From positions 434,001 through 498,000 of the forward strand of contig NC_072815.1 of assembly GCF_003013715.1 (NCBI RefSeq): 64,000 nt of DNA, in the 5' to 3' direction. The stretch's first letter is position 1; the number at the start of each line of letters is the position of its first letter. Positions 38,290-48,421 of this stretch are shown here, piece after piece. The notes beneath the pieces are model-generated. The model was not told where the DNA came from. It searched no databases and saw nothing but the letters and a program-made list of their open reading frames with translations. Source of the stretch: Candidozyma auris. Its lineage: Eukaryota; Ascomycota; Pichiomycetes; Serinales; Metschnikowiaceae. The position numbers were made by a program, and so were the translations under genes.

Positions 38290-39386
38290 AATGCCTCCTC
38301 AAAAATCCCTACTTAGTTTCTTTCCAATTGTCGTGAGATTCATTATTTGACTGTGTGTTGTTCAATCCGTCACGATATTCTTTTCATTGTTTTGCGCATT
38401 CACAGTTTTAGATCCACAGCGACTAACAGTGGCTTCAGAGTGGTCCCTTGCCTTCCCGGCAAAAAGCCTCAACTGGCATGACGAAAGAGTGAGGTTTGTA
38501 TTTTCTCCTGGCCACTAGTTTTACGTGTGTTTCAGTCTGGATTGTATTCTGAAAGATTTTCAGAGAAATGTAAGATTCCAATGAGGCTCAAGAGGTGCCA
38601 AGGTCGACCTCAGATCTCATACATATTGAACAGGCATTGAGCGTTTCAGAGTATTAGAGAGCCCGATCAATCTACAACAATAGTATTTGAACACTCTCTT
38701 ATATTTTGCTCGCGTATGGTTGCAAAAATGTCGTCGCTTGGTCACCCATAGTTGCACACGACTATACGACACTTTCAATCTACACAGCTACTCAAGGCAA
38801 CGAAAACTAATACAGCATAATCCTCATCATGCATATCAAATCTTGCCAATACTTTGTTATTTATAAAACATTCATAGATGGCAGCTCACTTGACCATTAC
38901 TGATAAAGCCACGACATTGTCGCCTTGATGTGTGTAGCACATCCGAGAAATTACGCTGGAAACTGTCTACACTGATTAAATTTTGAGTTTACATCAATTT
39001 TTTTAAAAATATTAATCAAGCATGCGCTCACTTCAACAACTCTAGATCTCAAAAAGCTGATTGCTCCACCTATCGTTGTCTGAAAATTACCCTTTTGTGG
39101 GCGCATGCGAGTGAAGTGGACCTGCGTCCAGCAAGCTTCGCTCTCAGCCTCACCATAGCCACTCACATAAAGTCGAAAAAAGTAGACAAAAGAACAAAGA
39201 AAAAAAGCTTTTAAGAACACCATCAACATAAGTAGGCAAATATGTCGGCAAGTAAGATTTTTTGTAACTCAATTGACATCCAATGGAGAGATACCGAAAG
39301 GCTTTCTCTTTTGTGTCGCGCACGATCCCAGCAACTACTATCTACATTCTCGTTGACCAATTTCGTGAATTTCTTCCTCCTTAACC

Positions 39387-42300
39387 ATGCTGGCTCCAGT
39401 GCACGTCACGGATGTATGTCAATTGCGTAGACAGATCTCATTCAGATCACATCCTTTTTTTGAACTACGATTACTAACGACAGCCCAACGAGGTCCTCAA
39501 CCCCCCGGACCAAGCGTCCTTAGAAGACCAGCAGCTTGACGATATTCAGGATGAGATCAAGCAAGGAAAGGATGATACCGTTCACACATCCACCGTAGAC
39601 TGGACAATTAGTGAAGACTACGAGATTGACGAAAACTCAAACAAGAAACCTCCACCACGTGAGCTGGTTCCTCCAGCGTACCGTGGGTGGAAAGAAGTTG
39701 GTGGATTTGACCACACTGAGAAATTGACTGCCGAGGATGAGGCAACTGACTTGTTGTCGAAAGGCTCAATTTTTGATCAATTTTTGCCCGCTGTTGCTGT
39801 TGGTGACTGGTATCACAATGTAGCTTACATGATATTGGCTGGATTGTTGTCGTGGATCGTTGGATGGTTCCGCTTCTCGCTTGCTCCAGTGTTCTTTATT
39901 ATGCTCGTATTTGGTATTCTTTACAGATCCTCTGTAAGGAAGTACAGAGAGATGTTGCGTGAGTTGGCCCAAAGAGAGTTTTCTGTCAAGTCTATTGAGA
40001 ACGACTACGAGACCATGGACTGGCTCAATGTCTTTTTAGAGAAGTTCTGGCGCTTCTTGGAACCTTCTGTTGCTCAGATCGTGACGGACCAGGTGAACCC
40101 CATTTTGGCTGCTTCCCCTGCGCCAGCTTTCATCAAAGCCTTGTGGCTTGACACTTTCACGGCAGGTACAAAACCTCCTAGAATTGTCAAGGTCAAAACT
40201 TTGGATGGTACTGCCGACGATGTGGTGGTGATGGACTGGGCCGTTTCTTTCACTCCTAATGCGTTGACTGACTCCAACAATAAGCAGCAGAAGAGCAACG
40301 TCAACGAGAAGGTTGTTACAGTGGCCAAGCTTTTTGGCATTGAGATCCCTGTGGCTGTCTCTGATGTCTCCTTCCTGTGCTTGCTTAGAGTTAGGTTGAA
40401 GATGATGACCTCTTTCCCTCACATTGAGACCATCAGTGCCTCTTTGATGGAGCCTCCTCAAATTGATTTCAACTCTAGACTTTTGGGAAACACCTCGTTT
40501 AACTGGGAGGTGTTGGCCATTCCTGGCTTATACCCGTTTATTAACGAGATGATCAAGAAGTACGCGGGCCCAATCTTGTTTGCTCCACTTTCCTTCCAGT
40601 TGAACGTGCAGCAATTGATGGCTGGTGCGCCTTTGAACTCTGCTGTGGGTCTCTTGGTGATCGATGTCAAGAAGGCTCGTGGCTTGAGAAATTATGGTGG
40701 TATTGGTAACACCATCGATCCATACGTTACTTTTGGCTACTCCAAAGAAGTGCTCGAAAAAACCTCTCACAAAGACAGCACCAAGCTGCCTGTTTGGAAT
40801 GAACGTGTGTATGTTCTTGTGAACACCTTCGCCGAACCTTTGAATATCACGGTGATGGATAAGAACAAGCACAGACATGACAACCAGATTGGTTCGATTC
40901 AGTATGACTTGGAATCGTTCAGAGAGAAGGAGAAACAAGAACTTAATGCACCTATCATTCGTAACAACAAAGAAGTCGGCGAGTTACAGTTGACCATGTA
41001 TTACATGCCAACTTTGGTTGCTCAAAGACAAGCTGACGGCGCTGTCATCCCTCCACCAGAGCTCAACACTGGTATTGCTAGAATTGAAATTGCAGGCGCT
41101 AGACACATGAAGTCAGACAGTGACACTCCTTTGACTACCTATGCTGAAGTGTGGATAGGCGGTGAGCGAATCATCAAGACTCCCGTGCAAAAGAAGACCA
41201 ACAGTCCCACATGGAACGGTGCAAAGGAGATGATCATCTTCAACCGTGCAAAGACCAGAGCCAAAGTCTTGATCAAGAACGAGAAGGACAAGGTAGTTAA
41301 TGCTTTTATCACCAGGCTCAACGATTTGATCGATGCAGGCCAGGTTGGAGATCCTTGGTTCCAGTTGCCAAATGGAGGTGAGATTCAAATCAATTCGTTC
41401 TGGAAGCCTGTGATGCTAGAGGATGCAAAGGGTACCGCTGGTTATACCCCTCCTATTGGTGTTCTTAGAGTTAGCGTTCAAAGTGCTGAAGATTTGCGCA
41501 ATTTGGAGACTGTTGGTAAAGTCGACCCTTACACGCGTATCTTGGTCAATGGTAACGAGAGAGCGAGGACATCTTATTTTGATTCTACTTTAAACCCAAC
41601 ATGGAACGAGATTCACTATGTCACCATTTCTTCTCCAAATCAAAAATTGACGCTCGAAGTCATGGATGTCGAGAGAAGTGGACCTGATAGAACCTTAGGC
41701 TCGTTTGATGTCAAATTACAACCTTTGATTCAAAAAGATAACACGGGCAAGTATATTGAGACTGTCGATCCAACAAAGAGAACTTCCAAGTTAATCCACA
41801 AGAAGGGCCCTAAGGGAACTGTCACGTATTCTTTGTCTTTCTACCCAGTGTTACCTGTCATGACAATGGAAGATATCAGAGACGAAGAGGAGGAAGAAAG
41901 GAAGGAGAAGGAAATTAAAGAGAAGAAGGAGAGGATCCAGAAGGACAAGAGTGAAAAGGAAGCCGAAGAGTTTATGGAGAAGGAGCGCAAAGCTCGCGAA
42001 GAAGAGCTTGAAGAGAGAAAACAATTGACATCAGGCAAATTGAGGTTGGGATTCGATGAGTTGGCTGAGTATAAAAGCGGTGTTTTCATCTTCGAGATCT
42101 CCGAGATTACCACTTCAAAAGAAGGTTTGTACCTTCAAGCTTTCTTTGATAACCACGGTCTTCATGATTTCGTCACTCCTAAATTGAAGCAGACCAAGGT
42201 GCAGCTGATTACTACTGGTGACTTCGTCGTGAAGGAGTTAGACAAGTCGGAGGTCACATTCAGACTTCAGAAAAAGAAAGATATGAACAGACTCGAGAAA

Positions 42301-43035
42301 GCAGCATCTGAGGTCCAAATTCCAGTGTTGGATTTATTGAGGGATTCTTTCAACAAGGTCACTACTGTTACCTTATCAGGGTCCGTCTCTGCGACCATAA
42401 AGTTGCAAAGCTCTTGGGTGCCGGTCATCTACTCCAGCCAGATCCCCCCACAAGATTCCAGTGATAACTGTGGTGTCTTGACGCTCACCACGCTCAGTGC
42501 AGAAAACATCCCTGCTGGTGACAGAAATGGTAAGTCTGACCCATACGTGAAATTGTACTTGGACACCGATCGTGAGCATTTCTTCAAGAGTAAGAAGGTG
42601 AAGAAGACTTTGAGCCCTACCTGGAATGAGGTAACTGAGGTTGAACTCATCAACAAGTACGATTCTGTCATCAAGGTTGTGGTGTATGATTGGGATGTAG
42701 GTCCAGAGCAAGACGATCTCTTGTGTGTTGGATACATCAATCTCTGCGAGATGAATCCTGAGGGAGAGACTGAGTTCACCGTGCCTTTGTATGACGAGGA
42801 CGATCACGATGCTGGTACTGCCTACTTCAAGGCTAGTTTCGAACCAAAGTTCATTCTTCGTTGCAAGGCTGACTCTGGAGGTCACATCGATGCCCTTGGA
42901 TCCGGTGTTGGTGCGGTGGGCCATTTGGGCAAGGGTGTCGGCAAGGGTGTTGGCAAAGGTGTCGGCAAAGGTCTCGGTACAGTCGGCAAGGGCATCCGTA
43001 AGGGTTTGCACTTTGGTAAGAATTCCGAAGAGTGA
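39387..43035 (+). CDS. TCB1: Tricalbin-type ER-plasma membrane tether (spliced)
   Basis: A 1192-residue protein after joining exon 39387-39413 (nine codons, MLAPVHVTD) to exon 39484-43035. The junction is in phase and restores an N-terminus with no other ATG in frame. Order: acidic N-terminus, hydrophobic hairpin at about 124-157 that anchors in the ER, SMP lipid-transfer domain at about 180-390, then C2 domains starting near 398, 530, 668 and 1006. A highly charged coiled coil (EEEEERKEKE) lies near 810-865, followed by a tail of GKGV repeats. Ca2+-type aspartates are clearest in the third and last C2 (KVDPY; GKSDPYVKLYLD). Length matches S. cerevisiae Tcb1/Tcb2 (about 1180). These proteins tether cortical ER to the plasma membrane and move lipids. 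TCB1 versus TCB2 cannot be decided. Confidence 0.9.
39414..39483 (+). other. Spliceosomal intron in the tricalbin gene
   Basis: A 70-base intron with consensus 5' splice site GTATGT (39414-39419), branch site TACTAAC (39472-39478) and 3' splice site CAG ending at 39483. It divides nine codons from the rest of the gene in phase 0. The branch A to acceptor distance is very short, about six bases, which is common in yeasts of this clade. Confidence 0.88.
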
Positions 43036-43148
43036 TTTTTTACAATTGTTTAATCTACATTGTGACTACTATCTTGTAGGATTTCTTTGGGGATCTAGCA
43101 GATCTCGCCATGCAAATGGTCTTTCTTTTTAACTATGATACATTGTGT

Positions 43149-46100
43149 TTAGAAGACGTCTCCCAACTTCAACCTTGGTGCGATATTCATTGACAAGAGC
43201 TCCTGGAACAACAACTTGGCCGCATATGGGATGGTCATCCTTATGATAAATTCTGAGCTCTTACAAGTTTTGCACCAGGAGCTATAGCCCATCAAACCAC
43301 AATTATTGCATACGTCCACTTCAAAAGCGTCAGAGGAGACCATCAATCGTTCTAGCAAAAGTTGGGACGCACCGTATGCAATAACACAGTCTCTTTCCAT
43401 CTCACCCAATCTTAAACCACCATCTCTGGATCTACCCTCAGTAGGCTGTCTTGTCAACACCGCTCTGGGGCCCCTTGCACGAGCATGCATTTTATCGAGA
43501 ACCATATGTTTCAATTTCTGATAGTAAATAGGTCCGAAGAAGATGTACGCCTGAAGACACTCGCCTGTGATACCGGAATACAACATGTCTTTACCCGAGT
43601 AATTAAATCCCTTGTCGACCAATATCTTCGACATGTCCTCTAGTTTCGAGCCTCCAAAGCATGTACCATATTCCAAGCTGCCGTTCAAAACACCAGCTTT
43701 ACCCGAGACCAATTCCATCATCTTACCAACCGTCATACGGGAGGGGAAACCATGTGGGTTCATGATGATGTCTGGTGAAATACCGTCGTCGTTAAACGGC
43801 AAGTCCTCTTGTTGTACAATAATACCACACACACCCTTTTGACCGTGTCTAGAAGAGAATTTATCACCAAGCTCAGGCCTACGCGTTTGTCTCATCAAGA
43901 CTTTAATAAGAGCCTGATCATTATCAGATACAGACATCATAACTTGATCCACATAGGATGGCTCTGGACCTTTGTAGTATGCTGGAGTTTCTCTGTGTGA
44001 TTCGCCTCCTGGAGGAACACTGGTGTCGCCAAGAACGGATTCACCTGCATTCACAGGCACTTGCTTGTTAGCATATACTTGGCCATTCTCTATTCTCATG
44101 CCTACCTCACCTAATCCATCAGGTCCCAATGCAGCGTGAGAGAAGATTGGTTTACCGTTCTCGTCCACCCGCATACCTGCAACGATATCTTTTGTGTGAT
44201 TTGGATATCTCTTGAGCTGGATGGTGTTCTTTCTGACAACCTGACATCGACCAAAACCTCTATCTATGGAGGCCTTGTTGAGAACTAAAGCATCCTCAAT
44301 ATCATAGCCAGAATACGACATAACAGCTACTGTAGCATTTTGTCCAGCAGGAAGTTTATCGTAATCAATTAACTCAATAGTCTTCGTCTTCACCATTGGT
44401 TGCTGAGGGTAGACCATAAAATATAGAAGGGTGTCAATTCTTCTGAACTGATTGTATGCAATTGCGCCAATGGCTTGCTTACCCATAGCGCACTGGTATG
44501 TGTTTCTTGGAGACTGGTTATGATGTGGGTATGGGATTAATCCAGCCACCGCACCCAAAACTGTGAAAGGTTCAATCTCGAGATGCGTGTAAGGTAAGTG
44601 TGAATTTTCTGTTATGTCTTTCTCGTAAATCGCAATCAAGCAATCGTTCTCCTCATTGACGTCCAAGTACTCCACAAGGCCATGACGCAAGAAGTCGTCA
44701 AATACCCATTTACCCAGCAATAGTTTTTCTAGGTGGTGTGGTTTCACTTTCGGGCGCCTTGTTTCCTCGTCAATGATGATAAGTGGTCGACATACTCGTC
44801 CACCATCAGTAGCGATATGAACAGCGCTTTGATGACTGTTCGTGAAGATAGATACGAACTCTGATATCTTACCTGTACGTCTCAAAGCACGGAAGTCTCG
44901 AACGAATTTGACAGGAAAACGAGTGGTTCCTATCAAGGTACCGTTGAGGAAAATACCGTAGTTTCCATCGGTGTATAACGTTGCTGAATCGATACTCATG
45001 ATATCTTCACAACCCAATATAAAGCATAGTTTCCTTATTGGGCCTTCCTCATCATCCGTTGTAATATGCGTCATGAGGGCCAAATTCTTCACCAAACCAC
45101 AGGCCTCACCTTCAGGGGTATCGGATGTACACAACATACCGAATTGTGATGGCTGTAAAGCTCTGGGACCCGAAACTTTTCTCGATTTTTCGAATTGCGA
45201 CGAAATACGAGTCATCATACCTAATGCCGATATGTAGGATAGACGGGATAACACATGAGTAACACCAGCTCTTTCCATCTTAAAACGTTTAAGCGACCAG
45301 TTTCCTGTAGAAATGGCACGGTTCATACCCATGGTGATGTTATTGGAGTGGATGTTGATGGAAAGCAATGCGTCAAATTCAGAGGTCCGACTTGGTTTTT
45401 TCATGATTTTATCGATGTTCGCTTTGAAGTCAGAGTTGAACTTCTTAAACAAATCCTCAAAAAGCAATGACATGAGCTGACCAGCCAATTCTAGACGCTT
45501 GTTACCAACATAGTCTCTATCATCGACCATTGCAGGATTATGCATAGTCATGAGCACTCTTCTGGCCATAATGGCGATATAGAGAGCTTTTTCACGGAAG
45601 TTGAGATCGGAGACTGTCAAGTGAGCAATAACCGTTGTTGCTATGGCCTCAATACCTTCTTGAAGCTGAGATAACCTTGGAGCACCAGCACGACGCACGG
45701 TTTTAACTCTTCTGCCAATAAATAAGAGAGCTTGTTGTTGTGTGTATACACCCAACTTGGCAGCTTCCTCGAAATTAATGGCGAACAAGTCTTGATACTG
45801 TGGGTTGGAGCCGCATACAAGTTGCAAAACCTCCATATCTGAAACTATACCAGCAGCTTTCAAAGCAATGACGATGGGGACATCTTCGGCGATCGAGTTA
45901 TGTTTGAGGTAGATTTTTTCATTTTTCGATATCACGTACGTCTTAGATTTTCTCTCGTGAGTAGAGGATGTCACTGACGCCTGGACTATTCCCTTCTTCT
46001 CATCTGCCTCCACGATGATTCTATTCTTCGAGAGCTGTTCCTGAATCAAAATGACTTTTTCCGTACCATTGACAATGAAGTATCCACCTGGGTCGATAGG

Positions 46101-46619
46101 ACACTCTTCAAATTTGGCCATCATATCCTCGTTAATGCCGTCTAAGACACACTTGTTAGAACGTAACATCACGGGCATTCTGCCAATCTCCAAATCTCTG
46201 TGCATAATGATTTTGCGGCCTCGTGTATACTCCACATCCACGTATATGGGAGCTGAGTAAGTCAAGTCACGGAGTCTGCATTCGTGAGGAGCCATAATGA
46301 CTTCCTTCGTTCCAGGAGCCAGTGTCAGTTTGTGCCCCACTCTGATATCCAAGTACTTCAAGTAGAATTGCGGGTCCACATCTGACAACACGAGCTCATT
46401 TGCTTTAATGATCTTCTTTAAATCCACATCAACGAAGTAATCGAACGAGTCCAAGTGCTGCTTCACCAAACCTTTCACTTTCAAAAAAGCTGGTAAAAGG
46501 TGCCATTTATCCTCTGCAGTGTTGATCGGTTCATGGAGCTTCTTCCCCTTGTACTCATCCTGTAAAAGCGGCAGGAAGGAATCGTCAACCTCCATGGCAC
46601 TGCCGGATTTTCTCTTCAT
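43149..46619 (-). CDS. RET1: RNA polymerase III second-largest subunit
   Basis: A 1156-residue subunit, versus 1149 in S. cerevisiae Rpc128/Ret1. The Pol III-specific N-terminus is clear: [38 protein letters not shown]. Later blocks shared by beta-type subunits include [60 protein letters not shown] (catalytic metal region), [17 protein letters not shown] and the hybrid-binding and switch segments. The C-terminal zinc site has C1104, C1107, C1116 and C1119. It forms half of the active-site cleft that makes tRNA, 5S rRNA and U6. BRF1, another Pol III component, is encoded at the right edge. Start ATG at 46617-46619. Confidence 0.98.
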   Translation of the reverse strand: MKRKSGSAMEVDDSFLPLLQDEYKGKKLHEPINTAEDKWHLLPAFLKVKGLVKQHLDSFDYFVDVDLKKIIKANELVLSDVDPQFYLKYLDIRVGHKLTLAPGTKEVIMAPHECRLRDLTYSAPIYVDVEYTRGRKIIMHRDLEIGRMPVMLRSNKCVLDGINEDMMAKFEECPIDPGGYFIVNGTEKVILIQEQLSKNRIIVEADEKKGIVQASVTSSTHERKSKTYVISKNEKIYLKHNSIAEDVPIVIALKAAGIVSDMEVLQLVCGSNPQYQDLFAINFEEAAKLGVYTQQQALLFIGRRVKTVRRAGAPRLSQLQEGIEAIATTVIAHLTVSDLNFREKALYIAIMARRVLMTMHNPAMVDDRDYVGNKRLELAGQLMSLLFEDLFKKFNSDFKANIDKIMKKPSRTSEFDALLSINIHSNNITMGMNRAISTGNWSLKRFKMERAGVTHVLSRLSYISALGMMTRISSQFEKSRKVSGPRALQPSQFGMLCTSDTPEGEACGLVKNLALMTHITTDDEEGPIRKLCFILGCEDIMSIDSATLYTDGNYGIFLNGTLIGTTRFPVKFVRDFRALRRTGKISEFVSIFTNSHQSAVHIATDGGRVCRPLIIIDEETRRPKVKPHHLEKLLLGKWVFDDFLRHGLVEYLDVNEENDCLIAIYEKDITENSHLPYTHLEIEPFTVLGAVAGLIPYPHHNQSPRNTYQCAMGKQAIGAIAYNQFRRIDTLLYFMVYPQQPMVKTKTIELIDYDKLPAGQNATVAVMSYSGYDIEDALVLNKASIDRGFGRCQVVRKNTIQLKRYPNHTKDIVAGMRVDENGKPIFSHAALGPDGLGEVGMRIENGQVYANKQVPVNAGESVLGDTSVPPGGESHRETPAYYKGPEPSYVDQVMMSVSDNDQALIKVLMRQTRRPELGDKFSSRHGQKGVCGIIVQQEDLPFNDDGISPDIIMNPHGFPSRMTVGKMMELVSGKAGVLNGSLEYGTCFGGSKLEDMSKILVDKGFNYSGKDMLYSGITGECLQAYIFFGPIYYQKLKHMVLDKMHARARGPRAVLTRQPTEGRSRDGGLRLGEMERDCVIAYGASQLLLERLMVSSDAFEVDVCNNCGLMGYSSWCKTCKSSEFIIRMTIPYAAKLLFQELLSMNIAPRLKLGDVF

Positions 46620-47602
46620 GGCAGTAACACTGGAGAATTCAAATGCGATACTCTGCGTATTGAGAAGAGCTTACTTGATCTGAGATGGGCTTCTGTGGTG
46701 TACAGGTGTTGAAAATTGACGCTACTAAGCAATGAAAAAAATGGGAAATGAATCGAGTACTGTTTTAAAATAGAGTTTTGTTACATTAGAATAAACTATA
46801 TTATAAATTTTTTTGCTTTTTTTAGCTCGTGAAGGGATTTTGTAGTGGGTGGTAGTGAGTGTTTGCAATCATTACTAAAATGCGCAGTACTCAACGTGAG
46901 AACACTACAAAGTTAGGTGGACTGTTAGAGTCGCAAGAGATACAGATGGAAGCTTCAATTTCCTAGCACACTCACTCAAGGTTGTTTCCTCAAACTTGAA
47001 CTGAAATGCGGAGTTCATTTAGGAAAAAAAAAAGATAAGTTGAGGAAATTCTCTCAACACAGGTATGTTGAGTTAACACTAGTGACACTTTCTCCAAATG
47101 ACATTGAAATCGTTCATTGTCGATACGTGGACTCTCTAGAAGTCAGCTATGGTCATCACTTCGTTCGTCTCAGTACTATTCGTTTTGTGACTTTGGAATT
47201 CTCACCAGAGACACTCACCTGAGTTCGGACGCAGATTTCAAAAGACATCAGTAAGTGAGCTCTACAAAACTCTGAATTCCATAGTGATTTTATTTCAAGA
47301 CAGGATTCTGATGAAACTACAAATGACTCTTACTATAAAAAGAAATCCAACCACTATCCAGACCCTGTGTGAGTATCATTAGGTGTATTTTACTTCTGCG
47401 ATATGGGCAAATAGAGGATGGAAAAATGTCAAGTCAAAAGTGTCTTAAATGACCCAAAAATCCCTCCAATGGGTATAGCACGCTATTTTGAGTTTAACAC
47501 AAACGTTTGCTACATTTACTAAGGTAGAGTGTGAGCGATTTCAAGAAAACTAAATTTAACTATCTGTACATAGTATATAATTTTGCCTCGATCTTCGCAA
47601 TC
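46620..47602. other. Intergenic between RET1 and tRNA-Cys
   Basis: About 980 AT-rich bases containing the RET1 promoter and the tRNA-Cys 5' flank. Open frames here start with TTG or are very short. No gene seen. Confidence 0.6.
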
Positions 47603-47674
47603 GCTCGTGTGGCGCAGTGGTAGCGCAGCAGATTGCAAATCTGTTGGTCCTTAGTTCGAACCTGAGCACGAGCT
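47603..47674 (+). tRNA. tRNA-Cys (anticodon GCA)
   Basis: A 72-base cloverleaf. The acceptor stem GCTCGTG/CACGAGC is perfectly paired, with discriminator U at 47674 as required for cysteinyl-tRNA synthetase. The D-arm has GGCGCAGTGGTAGCGC. The anticodon arm GCAGA-TTGCAAA-TCTGT carries anticodon GCA, and the T-arm has AGTTCGAACCT. No intron. A run of seven T (47678-47684) terminates transcription. Confidence 0.97.
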
Positions 47675-48421
47675 TTGTTTTTTTACCTGTGATGAACTAT
47701 TTCTTTTTTGTGGGTTTTTGCGGCTTAAAATGAGGTTCCAGGCTTCCTCTCGATTACCGTATAGGAAGAAAGCAGCGATCGTTTTTACTCATCGCACTAC
47801 ACTTTGGTGGTTGCGAACTTTGCATTGACTAACTACCAAAACATCAATAAGCGATTTCTCAAAGAGTTCGCTTCAACTTATTTTATGTATTCTCACCTCT
47901 CGTAACTCGACCCATTTAGAAGGTATGAGTTCCAGTGATCATGGACACCAGGATAAATCAGATAGTCCTACATGTATCACTATTTCTATTGAGAAGGTTA
48001 CACAAAGTGATAGCAATAACCAGCAATGATATAGTAGAGCCTTCAGTTACTCTTCATTTGTATTGTTGTGATATGCAGCTAAAACGAATATCACCACCAT
48101 GTAACTAGCGATTAGTCGTTATATGAGGATTTAGGAAAAATGTCAGTTCTAAAGAATGCAAAAAACGAGCACATGAACAGTAAACAGAAAAGAAGGAATC
48201 ATAATCTAATTCATATTTTATATCATCTTGAATCTCAGAGAATCTACAATGTGTCGCTTTTCGTCTTTCTTTCTCTCTCTCTTTCTCTCTCTTACTAGCC
48301 ACCCACCCTAATTCAGACCCAAAACGGAGTGGTAATGGCGCGCATACACAATACCTAATTGCTGCAACGCTAAGACCTATACCATCACCACATTTTTGCA
48401 ACCACCCACTTCCTCCAGCAA
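47675..48421. other. Intergenic between tRNA-Cys and the ribonucleotide reductase gene
   Basis: About 750 bases holding the reductase promoter. A CT-rich microsatellite lies at about 48263-48292. No gene seen. Confidence 0.6.
48263..48292. repeat. CT-rich microsatellite
   Basis: TTTCTTTCTCTCTCTCTTTCTCTC-type pyrimidine run about 130 bases upstream of the reductase ATG; such tracts are frequent in yeast leaders. Confidence 0.75.

Larger units (their letters stand above)
37539..39386. other. Divergent intergenic region PA-TM-RING / tricalbin
   Basis: 1.85 kb with two exact TTTCGCAGCCA copies facing opposite ways, each in the sense direction of its nearer gene (37867-37877 and 38279-38289). 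No credible coding frame. Confidence 0.6.

Noticed and set aside
39242..39263. Alternative first exon for the tricalbin from the ATG at 39242
   Set aside because: Splicing from GTAAG at 39252 or GTAAC at 39264 to the only good acceptor leaves the wrong phase.
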